Assembly: GCA_963922565.1 (NCBI GenBank)
Contig: CAWUIQ010000016.1
Span: 12,965-76,964, forward strand
From: JBCBKL01 sp963922565
GTDB taxonomy: Bacteria > Pseudomonadota > Alphaproteobacteria > Rhodobacterales > Rhodobacteraceae
Direction: 5' to 3'
DNA length: 64,000 bases
The notes beneath the pieces were generated by a model. The model was not told where the DNA came from and did no database searches. It worked only from the letters and a program-made list of their open reading frames with translations. The translations under genes were made by a program, and so were the position numbers. Shown here piece after piece: positions 26,925-35,234 of this stretch; position 1 is the stretch's first letter; each line of letters opens with the position of its first letter.

Positions 26925-28232
26925 ATGGAAGAAGTCTATGCCATCACGCTGTTCCTCTTTGTCCTTTTCCTGCTGTTGGGCACGGGTGTCTGGGTGGGCC
27001 TTGCCCTGATGGGCGTCGCCTGGGTGGGGATGGAGCTCTTCACCTCCCGCCCCGTTGGCGACACGATGATCACGACGATCTGGGCCACGTCCTCAAGCTG
27101 GACACTGACCGCGCTGCCCCTGTTTATCTGGATGGGCGAAATCCTGTTTCGCACCCGATTGTCCGAGGATATGTTTCGGGGCCTGTCGCCGTGGCTTGCG
27201 CGCCTGCCGGGCGGGCTGGTCCATACCAACATCGTCGGCTGCACGGTCTTTGCGGCCGTGTCCGGGTCATCCGCCGCGACGCTGACCACGGTGGGCAAGA
27301 TGTCGATCCCGGAACTGCGCGCACGCGACTACCCCGAACGCATCGTCATCGGCACGCTCGCCGGCGCAGCCACGCTGGGGCTGATGATCCCGCCTTCGCT
27401 CGCGCTCATTGTGTATGGCGTCACCGTCAACGAAAGCATCACGCAGCTGTTCTTTGCGGGGGTCTTTCCTGGCCTCTGTCTGGCATTGATGTTCATGGGC
27501 TATGTCGCCGCCTACTCCTATCTGTCTGGCAACTGGAACCCCAGGCGCGAGACGGGCATGTCCTTTGCCGAGAAGCTGCGGAATTCGCGCTTTCTGATCC
27601 CTGTCCTGTGCCTGATCTTCGTTGTCATCGGATCGATGTACGCGGGCTATGCCACCGCGACCGAAGCGGCCGCAATAGGGGTCATCGGGGCGCTGATCCT
27701 GGCCGCAAGCCAACGATCGCTGAACTGGAACACCTTCACCGAAAGCCTCATGGGCGCAACGCGCACCTCGGCGATGATAGCGCTGATCCTTGCCGGTGCC
27801 GCCTTTCTGAAACTCGCCATGGGCTTTACCGGCCTGCCTCGGGCCCTCGCTGACGGGATTGCCACGATGGAGCTTTCACGCTTTGAGCTGCTGATGATCC
27901 TTATGGTGTTCTACATCGTGCTGGGCATGTTCCTCGATGGCATCTCGTCCGTGGTGCTGACCATGGCCGTGGTCGAACCGATGGTGCGCGAAGCAGGCAT
28001 TGACCTCATCTGGTTCGGGATCTTCGTTGTGGTCGTTGTCGAGATGGCGCAGATCACGCCGCCCATCGGCTTCAACCTCTTTGTCCTGCAAGGCATGACA
28101 GAACACGAAATGGGCTATATCACCCGCGCGGCATTCCCGATGTTCATGATCATGGTGCTGATGTGCTTTGTTCTGATCTGGTTCCCGGAGATCGCCATGT
28201 GGCTGCCAGACACCATGCGACAGGCGCCCTGA
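26925..28232 (+). CDS. TRAP transporter large permease (DctM type)
   Basis: 435 residues with about 12 membrane segments and DctM hallmarks: SGSSAATLTTVGKMSIPEL (about 115-133) and a C-terminal EMAQITPPIGFNLFVLQGM. I chose the ATG at 26925 (MEEVYAIT) because it lies just after the DctQ stop. It is followed after 3 bases by the GTG of the BASS-like permease gene, showing the operon continues. Confidence 0.92.
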   Translation: MEEVYAITLFLFVLFLLLGTGVWVGLALMGVAWVGMELFTSRPVGDTMITTIWATSSSWTLTALPLFIWMGEILFRTRLSEDMFRGLSPWLARLPGGLVHTNIVGCTVFAAVSGSSAATLTTVGKMSIPELRARDYPERIVIGTLAGAATLGLMIPPSLALIVYGVTVNESITQLFFAGVFPGLCLALMFMGYVAAYSYLSGNWNPRRETGMSFAEKLRNSRFLIPVLCLIFVVIGSMYAGYATATEAAAIGVIGALILAASQRSLNWNTFTESLMGATRTSAMIALILAGAAFLKLAMGFTGLPRALADGIATMELSRFELLMILMVFYIVLGMFLDGISSVVLTMAVVEPMVREAGIDLIWFGIFVVVVVEMAQITPPIGFNLFVLQGMTEHEMGYITRAAFPMFMIMVLMCFVLIWFPEIAMWLPDTMRQAP

Positions 28233-28235
28233 CGC

Positions 28236-29162
28236 GTGCTGAACGCGCTCATCTGGATCGGCAGGCAAGGCCGTTACTTTTTGATCGTTGGACTGATTGT
28301 CGGGTTGCTGTCACCCGGCTTGGCCGAGGCTCTGCGCCCATGGATCGGAACATTGGTGGCGGTTCTGCTGTTCGTCACCGGTCTCAGGATCGGGGCCCGC
28401 GCCGCATTCGGCAGCTTGCAAGACCTTGGGCCAGCGCTGGCACGCATCGCTGTGTTGCAAACTGTGTTTCCGCTCTTTGTCGCTGGCGCCCTGTGGACGC
28501 TGGGCGTCGCAGACCACCCGCTGTCGCTCGCCGTTGTCTTGATGCTGGCGGCGCCCTCGCTGATCGGCGCACCGAACTTTGCGATCATGATGGGCCGCGA
28601 CCCTGTTCCGGGCATGCGGCTGCTGGTTTTGGGCACTGCACTTTTTCCATTCACGGCGTTTCCGGTCTTGTGGCTGCTCGACCCGACAGGCGCAGGCGCT
28701 CTGGGTGCGCTGTCACTCTCCCTCGGCCTGCTCGCGGCGATCCTTGGGGCCGCAGGCTTGGGGTTTGCCCTGCGGTTCTTCAGACCGGGGCTTGGAACGC
28801 CAATGGCTCAGGGCGCATTGGACGGGGTTGCGGCCCTCTTGCTGGCTGTGGTCGTCGTAGGGCTGATGAGCGCGGTTGGGCCCCTCCTCCGGTCACAGCC
28901 GCTGGAGTTGCTCAAATGGCTGGCGGTCGCGCTCTTCATCAATGTTTTTCTTGTGGTCGCGACGCTTCAAGTGTCTCGTTGGACAAAGCTGCGGATGCGT
29001 ATTTCAACTGCGATCTACGCAGGCAATCGAAACATAGCACTGTTCCTGATCGCCCTGCCCGATGCGGTTGCCGCGCCATTGTTGGTTTTTGTGGGTTGCT
29101 ATCAGATCCCGATGTACCTCACACCGGTTCTGCTGTCCCGGCTGCGGTCAGAGAGTACTTGA
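28236..29162 (+). CDS. bile acid:sodium symporter-like (BASS/BART superfamily) membrane protein
   Basis: 308 residues, starting with GTG, with about ten hydrophobic segments. The repeated helix-turn pattern and motifs such as MLAAPSLIGAPNFAIMMGRD and YAGNRNIALFLIALP resemble ArsB/BASS-type sodium symporters. It starts 3 bases after the TRAP large permease, so it is cotranscribed. It could import or export a related organic anion, for example a product released by the pathway (inference). The family call is moderate, made from topology and motif style only. Confidence 0.65.
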   Translation: MLNALIWIGRQGRYFLIVGLIVGLLSPGLAEALRPWIGTLVAVLLFVTGLRIGARAAFGSLQDLGPALARIAVLQTVFPLFVAGALWTLGVADHPLSLAVVLMLAAPSLIGAPNFAIMMGRDPVPGMRLLVLGTALFPFTAFPVLWLLDPTGAGALGALSLSLGLLAAILGAAGLGFALRFFRPGLGTPMAQGALDGVAALLLAVVVVGLMSAVGPLLRSQPLELLKWLAVALFINVFLVVATLQVSRWTKLRMRISTAIYAGNRNIALFLIALPDAVAAPLLVFVGCYQIPMYLTPVLLSRLRSEST

Positions 29163-29247
29163 TCGGTAGAGGTTATGCTCACCCTGAATGCCCGCAGCGT
29201 TCCGATGATCGCGCGACGTTTCGCGGCGATAACCGCCCATTCCGCGC

Positions 29248-29274
29248 TTGCGCGCCATGTGCCGCGCCTATAAT
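29248..29274 (+). promoter_or_regulatory. candidate sigma-70 type promoter for the KAS III gene
   Basis: A perfect TATAAT at 29269-29274 is preceded by TTGCGC at 29248-29253 (15-base spacer; GCTTGC at 29246 would give 17). The -10 box is 26 bases before the start codon at 29301. The region lies after the BASS-like gene, so the KAS III gene probably has its own transcript. Confidence 0.5.
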
Positions 29275-29300
29275 TTCGGCGAAAAAGAAAAAGGTGCGCC

Positions 29301-30428
29301 TTGACCTACACGCCTGCCATCACCGGAACCGGTGTTTTCACCCCCGAAAAGTCTATCTCGAACGCTGAACTGGTCGCGGCCTTCAACGCCTATGCAGATC
29401 GGTACAACGAAGCCAACAAGGCGCAGATCGATGCGGGTGAGTTGGAAGCCAAGGCGCATTCGTCCGAGGATTTCATCATCAAGGCATCCGGTATCGAGAG
29501 CCGGTATGTCATTGACAAGGAAGGCGTTCTAAACCCTGACGTGATGCATCCGCTCTTTCGTCAACGCAGCGATGACGAACCGGGACTGATGGCCGAAATG
29601 GCGCTTGAGGCCGCGCACAAGGCGCTTGCTCAGGCCGGCAAGACGGCGATGGATGTCGATGCCGTGATCTGCGCCGCCTCCAATCTCGAACGGGCCTATC
29701 CCGCCGTCGCGATCGAGATTCAGGATCTGTTGGGTATCCAGGGGTTTGCCTTCGACATGAATGTCGCCTGCAGCTCTGCCACGTTCGGAATTCAGGCCGC
29801 GGCGGATATGGTTCGCTCCGGCTCGATCCGCTCCGCTCTCGTCATTAACCCAGAGATCTGTTCTGCCCACCTGGAATGGCGTGATCGCGATTGTCATTTC
29901 ATCTTTGGTGATGTGGCGACGGCCACTTTCATCGAGCGGATCGAAGACGCGAAAGGCCCCCATTTCGAAATCAAATCGACCCGCTGCGCGACGCAATTCT
30001 CGAACAACATTCGCAACAACAACGGGTTTCTGCGCCGGTCCCGTCCCGATGGCCTAAAAGATCGCCGGGACATGCAGTTCATGCAAAACGGGCGGAAGGT
30101 CTTCAAAGAGGTGCTGCCCATGGTCAGCCAGCACATCGCCGACCACATGGCCGACGAGGGCGTGGTCAGCACCGATCTCAAACGGCTGTGGCTGCATCAG
30201 GCCAACAAATCGATGAACGATTTCATCGGCAAAAAGGTTCTGGGCCGCGATCCCGAACCCGGCGAGCAACCCAACATCCTGCAGGACTATGCCAATACGT
30301 CCTCAGCCGGATCAATCATCGCCTTTTCCAAGTATTCCAGTGACTTGAGCGATGGCGACTTTGGCCTGATCTGTTCGTTCGGTGCGGGCTATTCGGTGGG
30401 ATCCGTGCTGGTTGAGCGGCACGCCTAA
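29301..30428 (+). CDS. beta-ketoacyl-ACP synthase III (FabH-like)
   Basis: 375 residues, longer than classic FabH (about 320), with extra sequence near residues 30-55 and 230-255. Catalytic triad of KAS III: Cys in DMNVACSSATFG (about residue 157), His in LWLHQANKSMN (about 298), and Asn in DYANTSSAGS (about 334). The start is TTG with AAGG nine bases upstream; no in-frame ATG gives the conserved N-terminus TYTPAITGTGVFTPEKSISN. The longer form occurs as an extra KAS III in many proteobacteria; whether it starts fatty acid synthesis or makes another acyl chain is not clear. It converges with the GFA gene by a 4-base overlap. Confidence 0.88.
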   Translation: MTYTPAITGTGVFTPEKSISNAELVAAFNAYADRYNEANKAQIDAGELEAKAHSSEDFIIKASGIESRYVIDKEGVLNPDVMHPLFRQRSDDEPGLMAEMALEAAHKALAQAGKTAMDVDAVICAASNLERAYPAVAIEIQDLLGIQGFAFDMNVACSSATFGIQAAADMVRSGSIRSALVINPEICSAHLEWRDRDCHFIFGDVATATFIERIEDAKGPHFEIKSTRCATQFSNNIRNNNGFLRRSRPDGLKDRRDMQFMQNGRKVFKEVLPMVSQHIADHMADEGVVSTDLKRLWLHQANKSMNDFIGKKVLGRDPEPGEQPNILQDYANTSSAGSIIAFSKYSSDLSDGDFGLICSFGAGYSVGSVLVERHA

Positions 30429-30823
30429 GGCGGCGTCGGATGCCCGTCGAACTGTTTGGCATCGTCGCAAATCTCATACCAAGACGGTTTCTCAGACACG
30501 AATTCGTGGAACTGGTTCCCGATCGAAAGATCGTCATCGAGGGCGTTCGCCGCGATTGGAAAGCTATCCTCTTCCGACAGGATTTCGCCCAGGGACGAGC
30601 CGCAGGTCTTGCAGAAACAGCGGCCGTATTTGTAAGGCGCGCCGGGCATAAAAAGCGCGACGTTCTCCTTGCCAGCAATCCAAGTCAGATCGGCCTTCTT
30701 CACAAAGATGATGGTGCTCGCCCCCGCCTTTCGGCAACGGGAACAATGGCAGGTCCCCATCATGGTTGGTTGAGCAGCGAGCTCGAACTGGACAGCGCCG
30801 CAACAACAGCTTCCTCTGATCAT
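30425..30823 (-). CDS. GFA family (glutathione-dependent formaldehyde-activating-like) zinc protein
   Basis: 132 residues. Cysteine pattern of the GFA/CENP-V fold: GSCCCGAVQFEL, CHCSRCRKA and CKTCGSSLGE, binding two zinc ions. Family members act on small thiol adducts, but most have no proven function, so the glutathione-formaldehyde name should not be taken literally. The gene overlaps the KAS III 3' end by 4 bases in the opposite direction. Confidence 0.88.
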   Translation of the reverse strand: MIRGSCCCGAVQFELAAQPTMMGTCHCSRCRKAGASTIIFVKKADLTWIAGKENVALFMPGAPYKYGRCFCKTCGSSLGEILSEEDSFPIAANALDDDLSIGNQFHEFVSEKPSWYEICDDAKQFDGHPTPP

Positions 30824-30930
30824 TGGCCCGAAACTCCCCAGTCATGCCCCAATGATGAGAACATTAAGGGAACAGAAGTCGCTTTGGCAATGATGTGAGG
30901 TCACAATCGGCGGCTATCCACCGGAAGGCC

Positions 30931-31644
30931 TCAGATCGATTTGAGCGAGACCCGCTTGTGCACCGCTTCGACATCTTCGACGCGCTCCGAATAGCGGTCG
31001 ACCAGATAATCCTTACGCCCCCGCACCATCCACGTGAATTTGACCAGCTCCTCCATCACGTCGACGACGCGGCGGTAAAACGGGCCTTCGGGCAGGCGCC
31101 CATCTTCGAATTCAAGCCACGCTTTGGCGATACTCGACTGGTTCGGGATCGTGACCATGCGCATCCAGCGGCCAAGGATCCGCATCTGGTTCACGGCGTT
31201 AAAGCTTTGTGAGCCACCCGACACCTGCATGACCGCCAAGGTCTTGCCCTGCGTCGGTCGGATGCCCCCCTTCATCGACAGGGGCAGCCAGTCGATCTGG
31301 GTTTTCATGAGGCCGGTCATTGCGCCGTGACGCTCAGGTGATGACCAGACCATGCCTTCGGACCATGTTGCGAGGTCCCGCAGTTCCTGCACCTTGGGGT
31401 GTTCAGGCTCGGCATCGCCGACCAGCGGCAAACCGGATGGATCAAACATCCGGGTTTCGCAGCCGAGATATTCGAGGATCCGGGCCCCTTCTTCGGCGGC
31501 GCGGCGGGAATAGCTGACGTCGCGCAGCGAGCCATAGAGCAAGAGAATGCGTGGTGGGTGTCCAGGATCGCCCGGCGCTTTCAAAAAGTCGACATCGATC
31601 CGATCCAATGCCTCGGCCACGAGGGCCGGCATGTCATCAGGCAC
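30931..31644 (-). CDS. arsH: NADPH-dependent FMN reductase, ArsH family
   Basis: 237 residues. Flavodoxin-like FMN site GSLRDVSYSRRAAEEGARIL (about 38-57) and WSSPERHGAMTGLMK (about 100-114), as in ArsH. The GTG at 31644 is taken as start, overlapping the upstream gene's 3' end by 8 bases; an ATG at 31632 is an alternative. ArsH oxidises trivalent organoarsenicals or acts as a quinone/azo reductase. No ars genes are nearby. The coupled partner is a CII-like DNA-binding protein, which is unusual. Confidence 0.87.
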   Translation of the reverse strand: MPDDMPALVAEALDRIDVDFLKAPGDPGHPPRILLLYGSLRDVSYSRRAAEEGARILEYLGCETRMFDPSGLPLVGDAEPEHPKVQELRDLATWSEGMVWSSPERHGAMTGLMKTQIDWLPLSMKGGIRPTQGKTLAVMQVSGGSQSFNAVNQMRILGRWMRMVTIPNQSSIAKAWLEFEDGRLPEGPFYRRVVDVMEELVKFTWMVRGRKDYLVDRYSERVEDVEAVHKRVSLKSI

Positions 31645-32104
31645 CCTCGTCCTCCAGATGCAGTTTCATGTCGATCAGGACCTGTTGCAAAAGGATGGTT
31701 TCCTTCAGCAGCCGCTTTGCTTCGTTGATGCTGATCACGCCATCCTCAATCGATTGCTGATACTCGGTCATCAGCATAGCAAAGCGTTGACTCAAAGCGA
31801 TGACATCCGAATTGACACCGCCTTTGCGGTCTTCGTCATCCGTTGCCTCGCCATCACGCGATACATGGGCGCCCTGCAATTCGGCCAATGCGCTTGTCAC
31901 ATGCGGAAAGCTCGCCGACTGTTCCAGCAGCAAAACCGTGTCGATCGGCATGAAGCGATCACTGTGTTCCGGATTGTCCGAATAATACCGGCCCAGTGTC
32001 GCCTTGGATTTCCCAGACAATTCGCATGCGGGTTCGATTCCCACGTCTTTGACGAGGGTTTCGGTGTGTTTCTTCAGATAGCCACCAATTTTCGCGAGGT
32101 CCAA
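31637..32104 (-). CDS. CII-like regulatory protein (CP76-type), hypothetical
   Basis: 155 residues, starting with TTG (AGGAG seven bases upstream). The N-terminal half, with LAKIGGYLKKHTETLVKDVG and ELSGKSKATLGRYYSDNPEHSDRFMP, reads like a helix-turn-helix protein of the phage CII-like type found widely in Rhodobacteraceae and not limited to prophages. The C-terminal half is helical and may oligomerise. No other phage genes are near. It overlaps arsH by 8 bases, so the two are probably cotranscribed. DNA-binding is an inference from pattern only. Confidence 0.6.
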   Translation of the reverse strand: MDLAKIGGYLKKHTETLVKDVGIEPACELSGKSKATLGRYYSDNPEHSDRFMPIDTVLLLEQSASFPHVTSALAELQGAHVSRDGEATDDEDRKGGVNSDVIALSQRFAMLMTEYQQSIEDGVISINEAKRLLKETILLQQVLIDMKLHLEDEGA

Positions 32105-32525
32105 AAGCCAACTCCTGCGTCGTGTATTCGATACTGGTTACAAAACTCTGCGGGGAAGCCCCCCACCGTTTTCCCATTAATACGTTGTTATGAAGTTGTC
32201 ATCTATACGGCATCCCGACTGTTCCGGGACGTTACGAGTGACCGATGCCCCAACATCGGTTCCTGGGTGGGGCCCGACCGCGCCTCTGCCATATGGGATG
32301 GCAGGTCGAACGACTGACAGTCGGCGTGTCGGGCGGACGGTCTCAGGCAACATGCAGTTCTGCAGTATCCCCGGGGAAGGCGGTACGTCATCCTCTGCGG
32401 GCCTGCATCGGAATGGTCCGTCCGACGTCACAGGCAGCGGCATAACAAAGCCACCACCAAGACGGGTCCCACCCCCAGGAGGTTACCCTTGCACACGACG
32501 GTAAGAGGCCATAATTCCAGCCGCC
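32105..32525. other. 421-base divergent intergenic region between the CII-like gene and tdk
   Basis: No supported gene. It must contain the minus-strand promoter for the CII-like gene and the plus-strand promoter for tdk. A seven-base-pair inverted repeat, ACCGATG-CCCCAA-CATCGGT (32241-32260), and a second repeat, TCCCG...CGGGA (about 32214-32230), lie close together. Neither has a T-run, so they are noted only as possible structure. Confidence 0.5.
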
Positions 32526-33110
32526 ATGGCCAAGCTGTATTTTCACTATTCGACCATGAACGCGGGCAAATCCACGGTTCTCTTGCAGGCTGCCCATAAC
32601 TACCAAGAGCGGGGGATGGAGCCGTATCTGCTGACCGCGCGCCTTGACGACCGGGCCGGTCACGGCAGGATCGCGTCCCGCATCGGCATCGGGTCGGAGG
32701 CCGATACGTTTGATCAGACCGAGGATCTCTTCGCCAAGCTGCAAAATCGTCTTGATCAGGGATCAGTGGCCTGCGTCTTTGTCGACGAGGCGCAGTTTCT
32801 GACCGCCGAGCAGGTCTGGCAACTGGCCCGTGCGGTGGACGATCTGAAGGTGCCGGTGATGTGCTATGGGCTGCGGGTCGACTTCCGCGGCGAGCTTTTT
32901 CCCGGCTCTGCAACGTTATTGGCTCTGGCCGACGAGATGCGCGAGGTCCGCACCATCTGTCATTGCGGCAAGAAGGCAACTATGGTGGTTCGCCAGGACA
33001 GCGACGGCAACGTGCTGAAAGACGGCGCGCAGGTTCAGGTCGGTGGCAATGAAACCTATGTCAGCCTTTGCCGCCGCCACTGGCGTGACGCAGTCGGCGA
33101 CGAAACCTAG
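32526..33110 (+). CDS. tdk: thymidine kinase
   Basis: Phosphorylates thymidine to dTMP in the salvage pathway. 194 residues, type II TK fold. P-loop YSTMNAGKST (about 9-18), Walker B-like VFVDEAQFLT (about 83-92), and a zinc-binding C-terminal domain with CHCGKKA and CRRHW. The length is standard. It ends with a 4-base convergent overlap with the dehydrogenase gene. Confidence 0.95.
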   Translation: MAKLYFHYSTMNAGKSTVLLQAAHNYQERGMEPYLLTARLDDRAGHGRIASRIGIGSEADTFDQTEDLFAKLQNRLDQGSVACVFVDEAQFLTAEQVWQLARAVDDLKVPVMCYGLRVDFRGELFPGSATLLALADEMREVRTICHCGKKATMVVRQDSDGNVLKDGAQVQVGGNETYVSLCRRHWRDAVGDET

Positions 33111-34066
33111 ACCGCGTTCGGCGCATTCTGCCCGTCGATCAAGACCGCCTTGAGGTTGTCCAGCGCCATCATGCCCATGGCCGTTCTGACCTCGAGCGCC
33201 GCAGTCCCCAGATGCGGCAGCAACGTCACGTTATCGAGCGCTTTCAAAGCATCCGGAACCGCCGGTTCAAACTCATAGACGTCGAGACCCGCACCACCAA
33301 TTTCGCCCCGCTCAAGAACACCGATCAGCGTCGTTTCATCAACCACGTCACCGCGAGAAATGTTGATGAAGTGGGCATGCGACGGCATCGCTGAGAAAAC
33401 AGATGCACCAATCAGATGGCGGGTCTCCGCTCCGCCTGGAACGGCAGCCACAAGGACATCAACACTGGCAGCCAGATCTTCGAGCGTTTCGACGCGCTCA
33501 GCAGGCGGATCAAGCTCCTTGGCTGAACGGTTGAAGTATTTGACTTTCATTCCAAACCCGAAATGGCAGCGCCGCGCAATCGCCTGACCGATGCGGCCCA
33601 TCCCGACGATTCCCACGGTCTTGCCACTGAGATGCAGCCCAAGCATCTGCGTCGGATGCCAGCCTTCCCAAGCGTGGGACCGCACCAGACGCTCGCCCTC
33701 GCCCGCGCGCCGGGCGCTCATCAGCATAAGCGTCATCGCGATATCCGCAGTCGCGTCGGTGACCGCGCCCGGCGTATTGCTGACGATAACACCAGCCGCC
33801 TTGGCCGTCGCGGCGTCGATGTGATTGTAGCCCACGCCGAAATTCGCGAGAAGCCGGCACTGCGGCTCTGCAACGTCGGCAAAAACCGCTGCCGAAAACG
33901 CATCGCCCAGCGTGGGCATCACGCCGTCATAGTCGGTCAAGGCGGCGCGCAACTCCACCTCGTCCAACGGCCGCGTAGTGGGCCGGTGCACCACGTCGTC
34001 AAAGAGGCTATCCGCCCGGGCCGCAACGGCATCCGGCATCGGGCGGGTGATCAGAACCTTGGTCAA
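33107..34066 (-). CDS. D-2-hydroxyacid dehydrogenase (glyoxylate/hydroxypyruvate reductase type)
   Basis: 319 residues. NAD(P)-binding GMGRIGQAIARR (about 153-164), substrate-side FGVGYNHIDA (about 76-85), and catalytic region INISRGDVVDE with LLPHLGTAALEVR (His about 287). It reduces glyoxylate or hydroxypyruvate, or oxidises D-2-hydroxyacids. The start overlaps the csaA-like stop by 4 bases, so it lies in a minus-strand operon proC-csaA-like-dehydrogenase. Confidence 0.9.
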   Translation of the reverse strand: MTKVLITRPMPDAVAARADSLFDDVVHRPTTRPLDEVELRAALTDYDGVMPTLGDAFSAAVFADVAEPQCRLLANFGVGYNHIDAATAKAAGVIVSNTPGAVTDATADIAMTLMLMSARRAGEGERLVRSHAWEGWHPTQMLGLHLSGKTVGIVGMGRIGQAIARRCHFGFGMKVKYFNRSAKELDPPAERVETLEDLAASVDVLVAAVPGGAETRHLIGASVFSAMPSHAHFINISRGDVVDETTLIGVLERGEIGGAGLDVYEFEPAVPDALKALDNVTLLPHLGTAALEVRTAMGMMALDNLKAVLIDGQNAPNAV

Positions 34067-34401
34067 TGCATCCGCCCTCCGATAGGGACAGTCTGATCCG
34101 GACTGATCAGAACCACTTCACCCGCCTCGTCCGGCAAACCCAGAACGAGAACTTCGGACATGAACGGCCCGATCTGGCGGGCTGGAAAATTGACCACGGC
34201 CAGCACCTGTCGCCCCTCAAGATCACCGGGCGTGTAATGCGCGGTGACCTGGGCCGAGGTCTTTTTCTCACCAATCTCGGGGCCAAAATCGATCCACATC
34301 TTGATCGCAGGTTTGCGGGCCTCGGGAAAAGGCTCGGCCTTGATGATCCGCCCCACGCGGATGTCGACCTTCATAAAATCATCGAAAGTGATCTCACCCA
34401 T
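34063..34401 (-). CDS. tRNA-binding domain protein, CsaA-like
   Basis: 112 residues, a stand-alone EMAP-II/OB-fold domain. Typical CsaA sequence: DFMKVDIRVGRIIKAEPFPEARKPAIKMWIDFG and QVLAVVNFPARQIGPFMSEVLVLG. CsaA proteins bind tRNA and show chaperone-like activity. It overlaps proC by 8 bases at its 5' end and the dehydrogenase by 4 at its 3' end. Confidence 0.92.
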   Translation of the reverse strand: MGEITFDDFMKVDIRVGRIIKAEPFPEARKPAIKMWIDFGPEIGEKKTSAQVTAHYTPGDLEGRQVLAVVNFPARQIGPFMSEVLVLGLPDEAGEVVLISPDQTVPIGGRMH

Positions 34402-35206
34402 CGGCCAACTCCCTTGAACGCTGTGTCGCCGCCGCCACGGTCTTTCGGATCAGCGGGGGCAAACCGCTCGTCTGGTCCATCAGCACCTCAAGCCCGGCCT
34501 GCGTCGTGCCATTGGGGCTGGTCACATTAACGCGCAATTGGCTCGGGGTTTCCTCGGATTGCATGGCCAAAGCCCCGGCACCGGCCACGGTGGCCTTGGC
34601 CAAAGCCATGGCAAGATCGGCGGGCAAACCCTGCGCCTCTCCAGCAGCGGCCAAAGTTTCTATCAGATGAAAGACATAAGCGGGGCCAGATCCACTGACG
34701 CCGGTCACCGCATCCATCTGGCTTTCATTATCAAGACGAACCACATGGCCGACGGCGCTAAGCAAGGCCTCTGCCTCATCAAGCGCGGACTGGCCAGTCT
34801 TGTTCGCCACCAGCGCCGTGATCCCCTGCCCGATCGCCGCCGGTGTGTTGGGCATCGCGCGAACCACTGGCGTCGCTTGGCCAAGGACGTTTTCGAAAGA
34901 GGAAAGGGTTGTACCAGCTGCCACGCTCAGAAAGACGGTCTCTCCGCCGCCGAGTTCCGACATTAAGGGCAAGGCATCGGCCATCATCTGGGGCTTGACC
35001 GCCACGACGACGACAGCAGGCGCTTGGGGTATGTCGATGTTCAGGTTCACGCCGCTCGACCGCAGCCAGTCGGACGGGACGGGATCGCGAACCCAAACCG
35101 ATTGTGGCGGCAATCCTCTGGCCAGCCACCCGGCCAACATCGCCGATCCCATTTTTCCGCAGCCCAAAAGGACAAGACCCCGGGCTGCGATACGCGTGTT
35201 CTTCAT
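34394..35206 (-). CDS. proC: pyrroline-5-carboxylate reductase
   Basis: Last step of proline synthesis (P5C to proline). 270 residues from the ATG at 35206. Rossmann motif LLGCGKMGSAMLAGWLARG (about 12-30), AVKPQMMADALP (about 68-79), AMPNTPAAIGQG, and C-terminal signature SGSGPAYVFHLIETLAAAGEAQGLP. The length is normal. It is preceded 28 bases upstream by the YbjN gene in the same direction. Confidence 0.94.
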   Translation of the reverse strand: MKNTRIAARGLVLLGCGKMGSAMLAGWLARGLPPQSVWVRDPVPSDWLRSSGVNLNIDIPQAPAVVVVAVKPQMMADALPLMSELGGGETVFLSVAAGTTLSSFENVLGQATPVVRAMPNTPAAIGQGITALVANKTGQSALDEAEALLSAVGHVVRLDNESQMDAVTGVSGSGPAYVFHLIETLAAAGEAQGLPADLAMALAKATVAGAGALAMQSEETPSQLRVNVTSPNGTTQAGLEVLMDQTSGLPPLIRKTVAAATQRSRELADG

Positions 35207-35234
35207 TGATCCCCCCGTCCATGCGGGGCGGAGG

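Noticed and set aside
28163..29368. 401-codon plus-strand frame across the BASS-like gene
   Set aside because: Composition is Arg/Cys/Pro rich with no hydrophobic pattern. The overlapping frame gives a clean multi-helix protein that starts 3 bases after the TRAP operon.
31637..32104. CII-like gene as evidence of a prophage
   Set aside because: No integrase, structural or lysis genes nearby; this protein type is common on roseobacter chromosomes.
32241..32260. Hairpin ACCGATG...CATCGGT upstream of tdk as a riboswitch
   Set aside because: A single simple stem plus a weak neighbour; no conserved aptamer layout that I recognise.
32489..32515. TTGCAC...CATAAT as tdk promoter
   Set aside because: The -10 would be only 10 bases before the ATG, needing a nearly leaderless mRNA; too weak to list.
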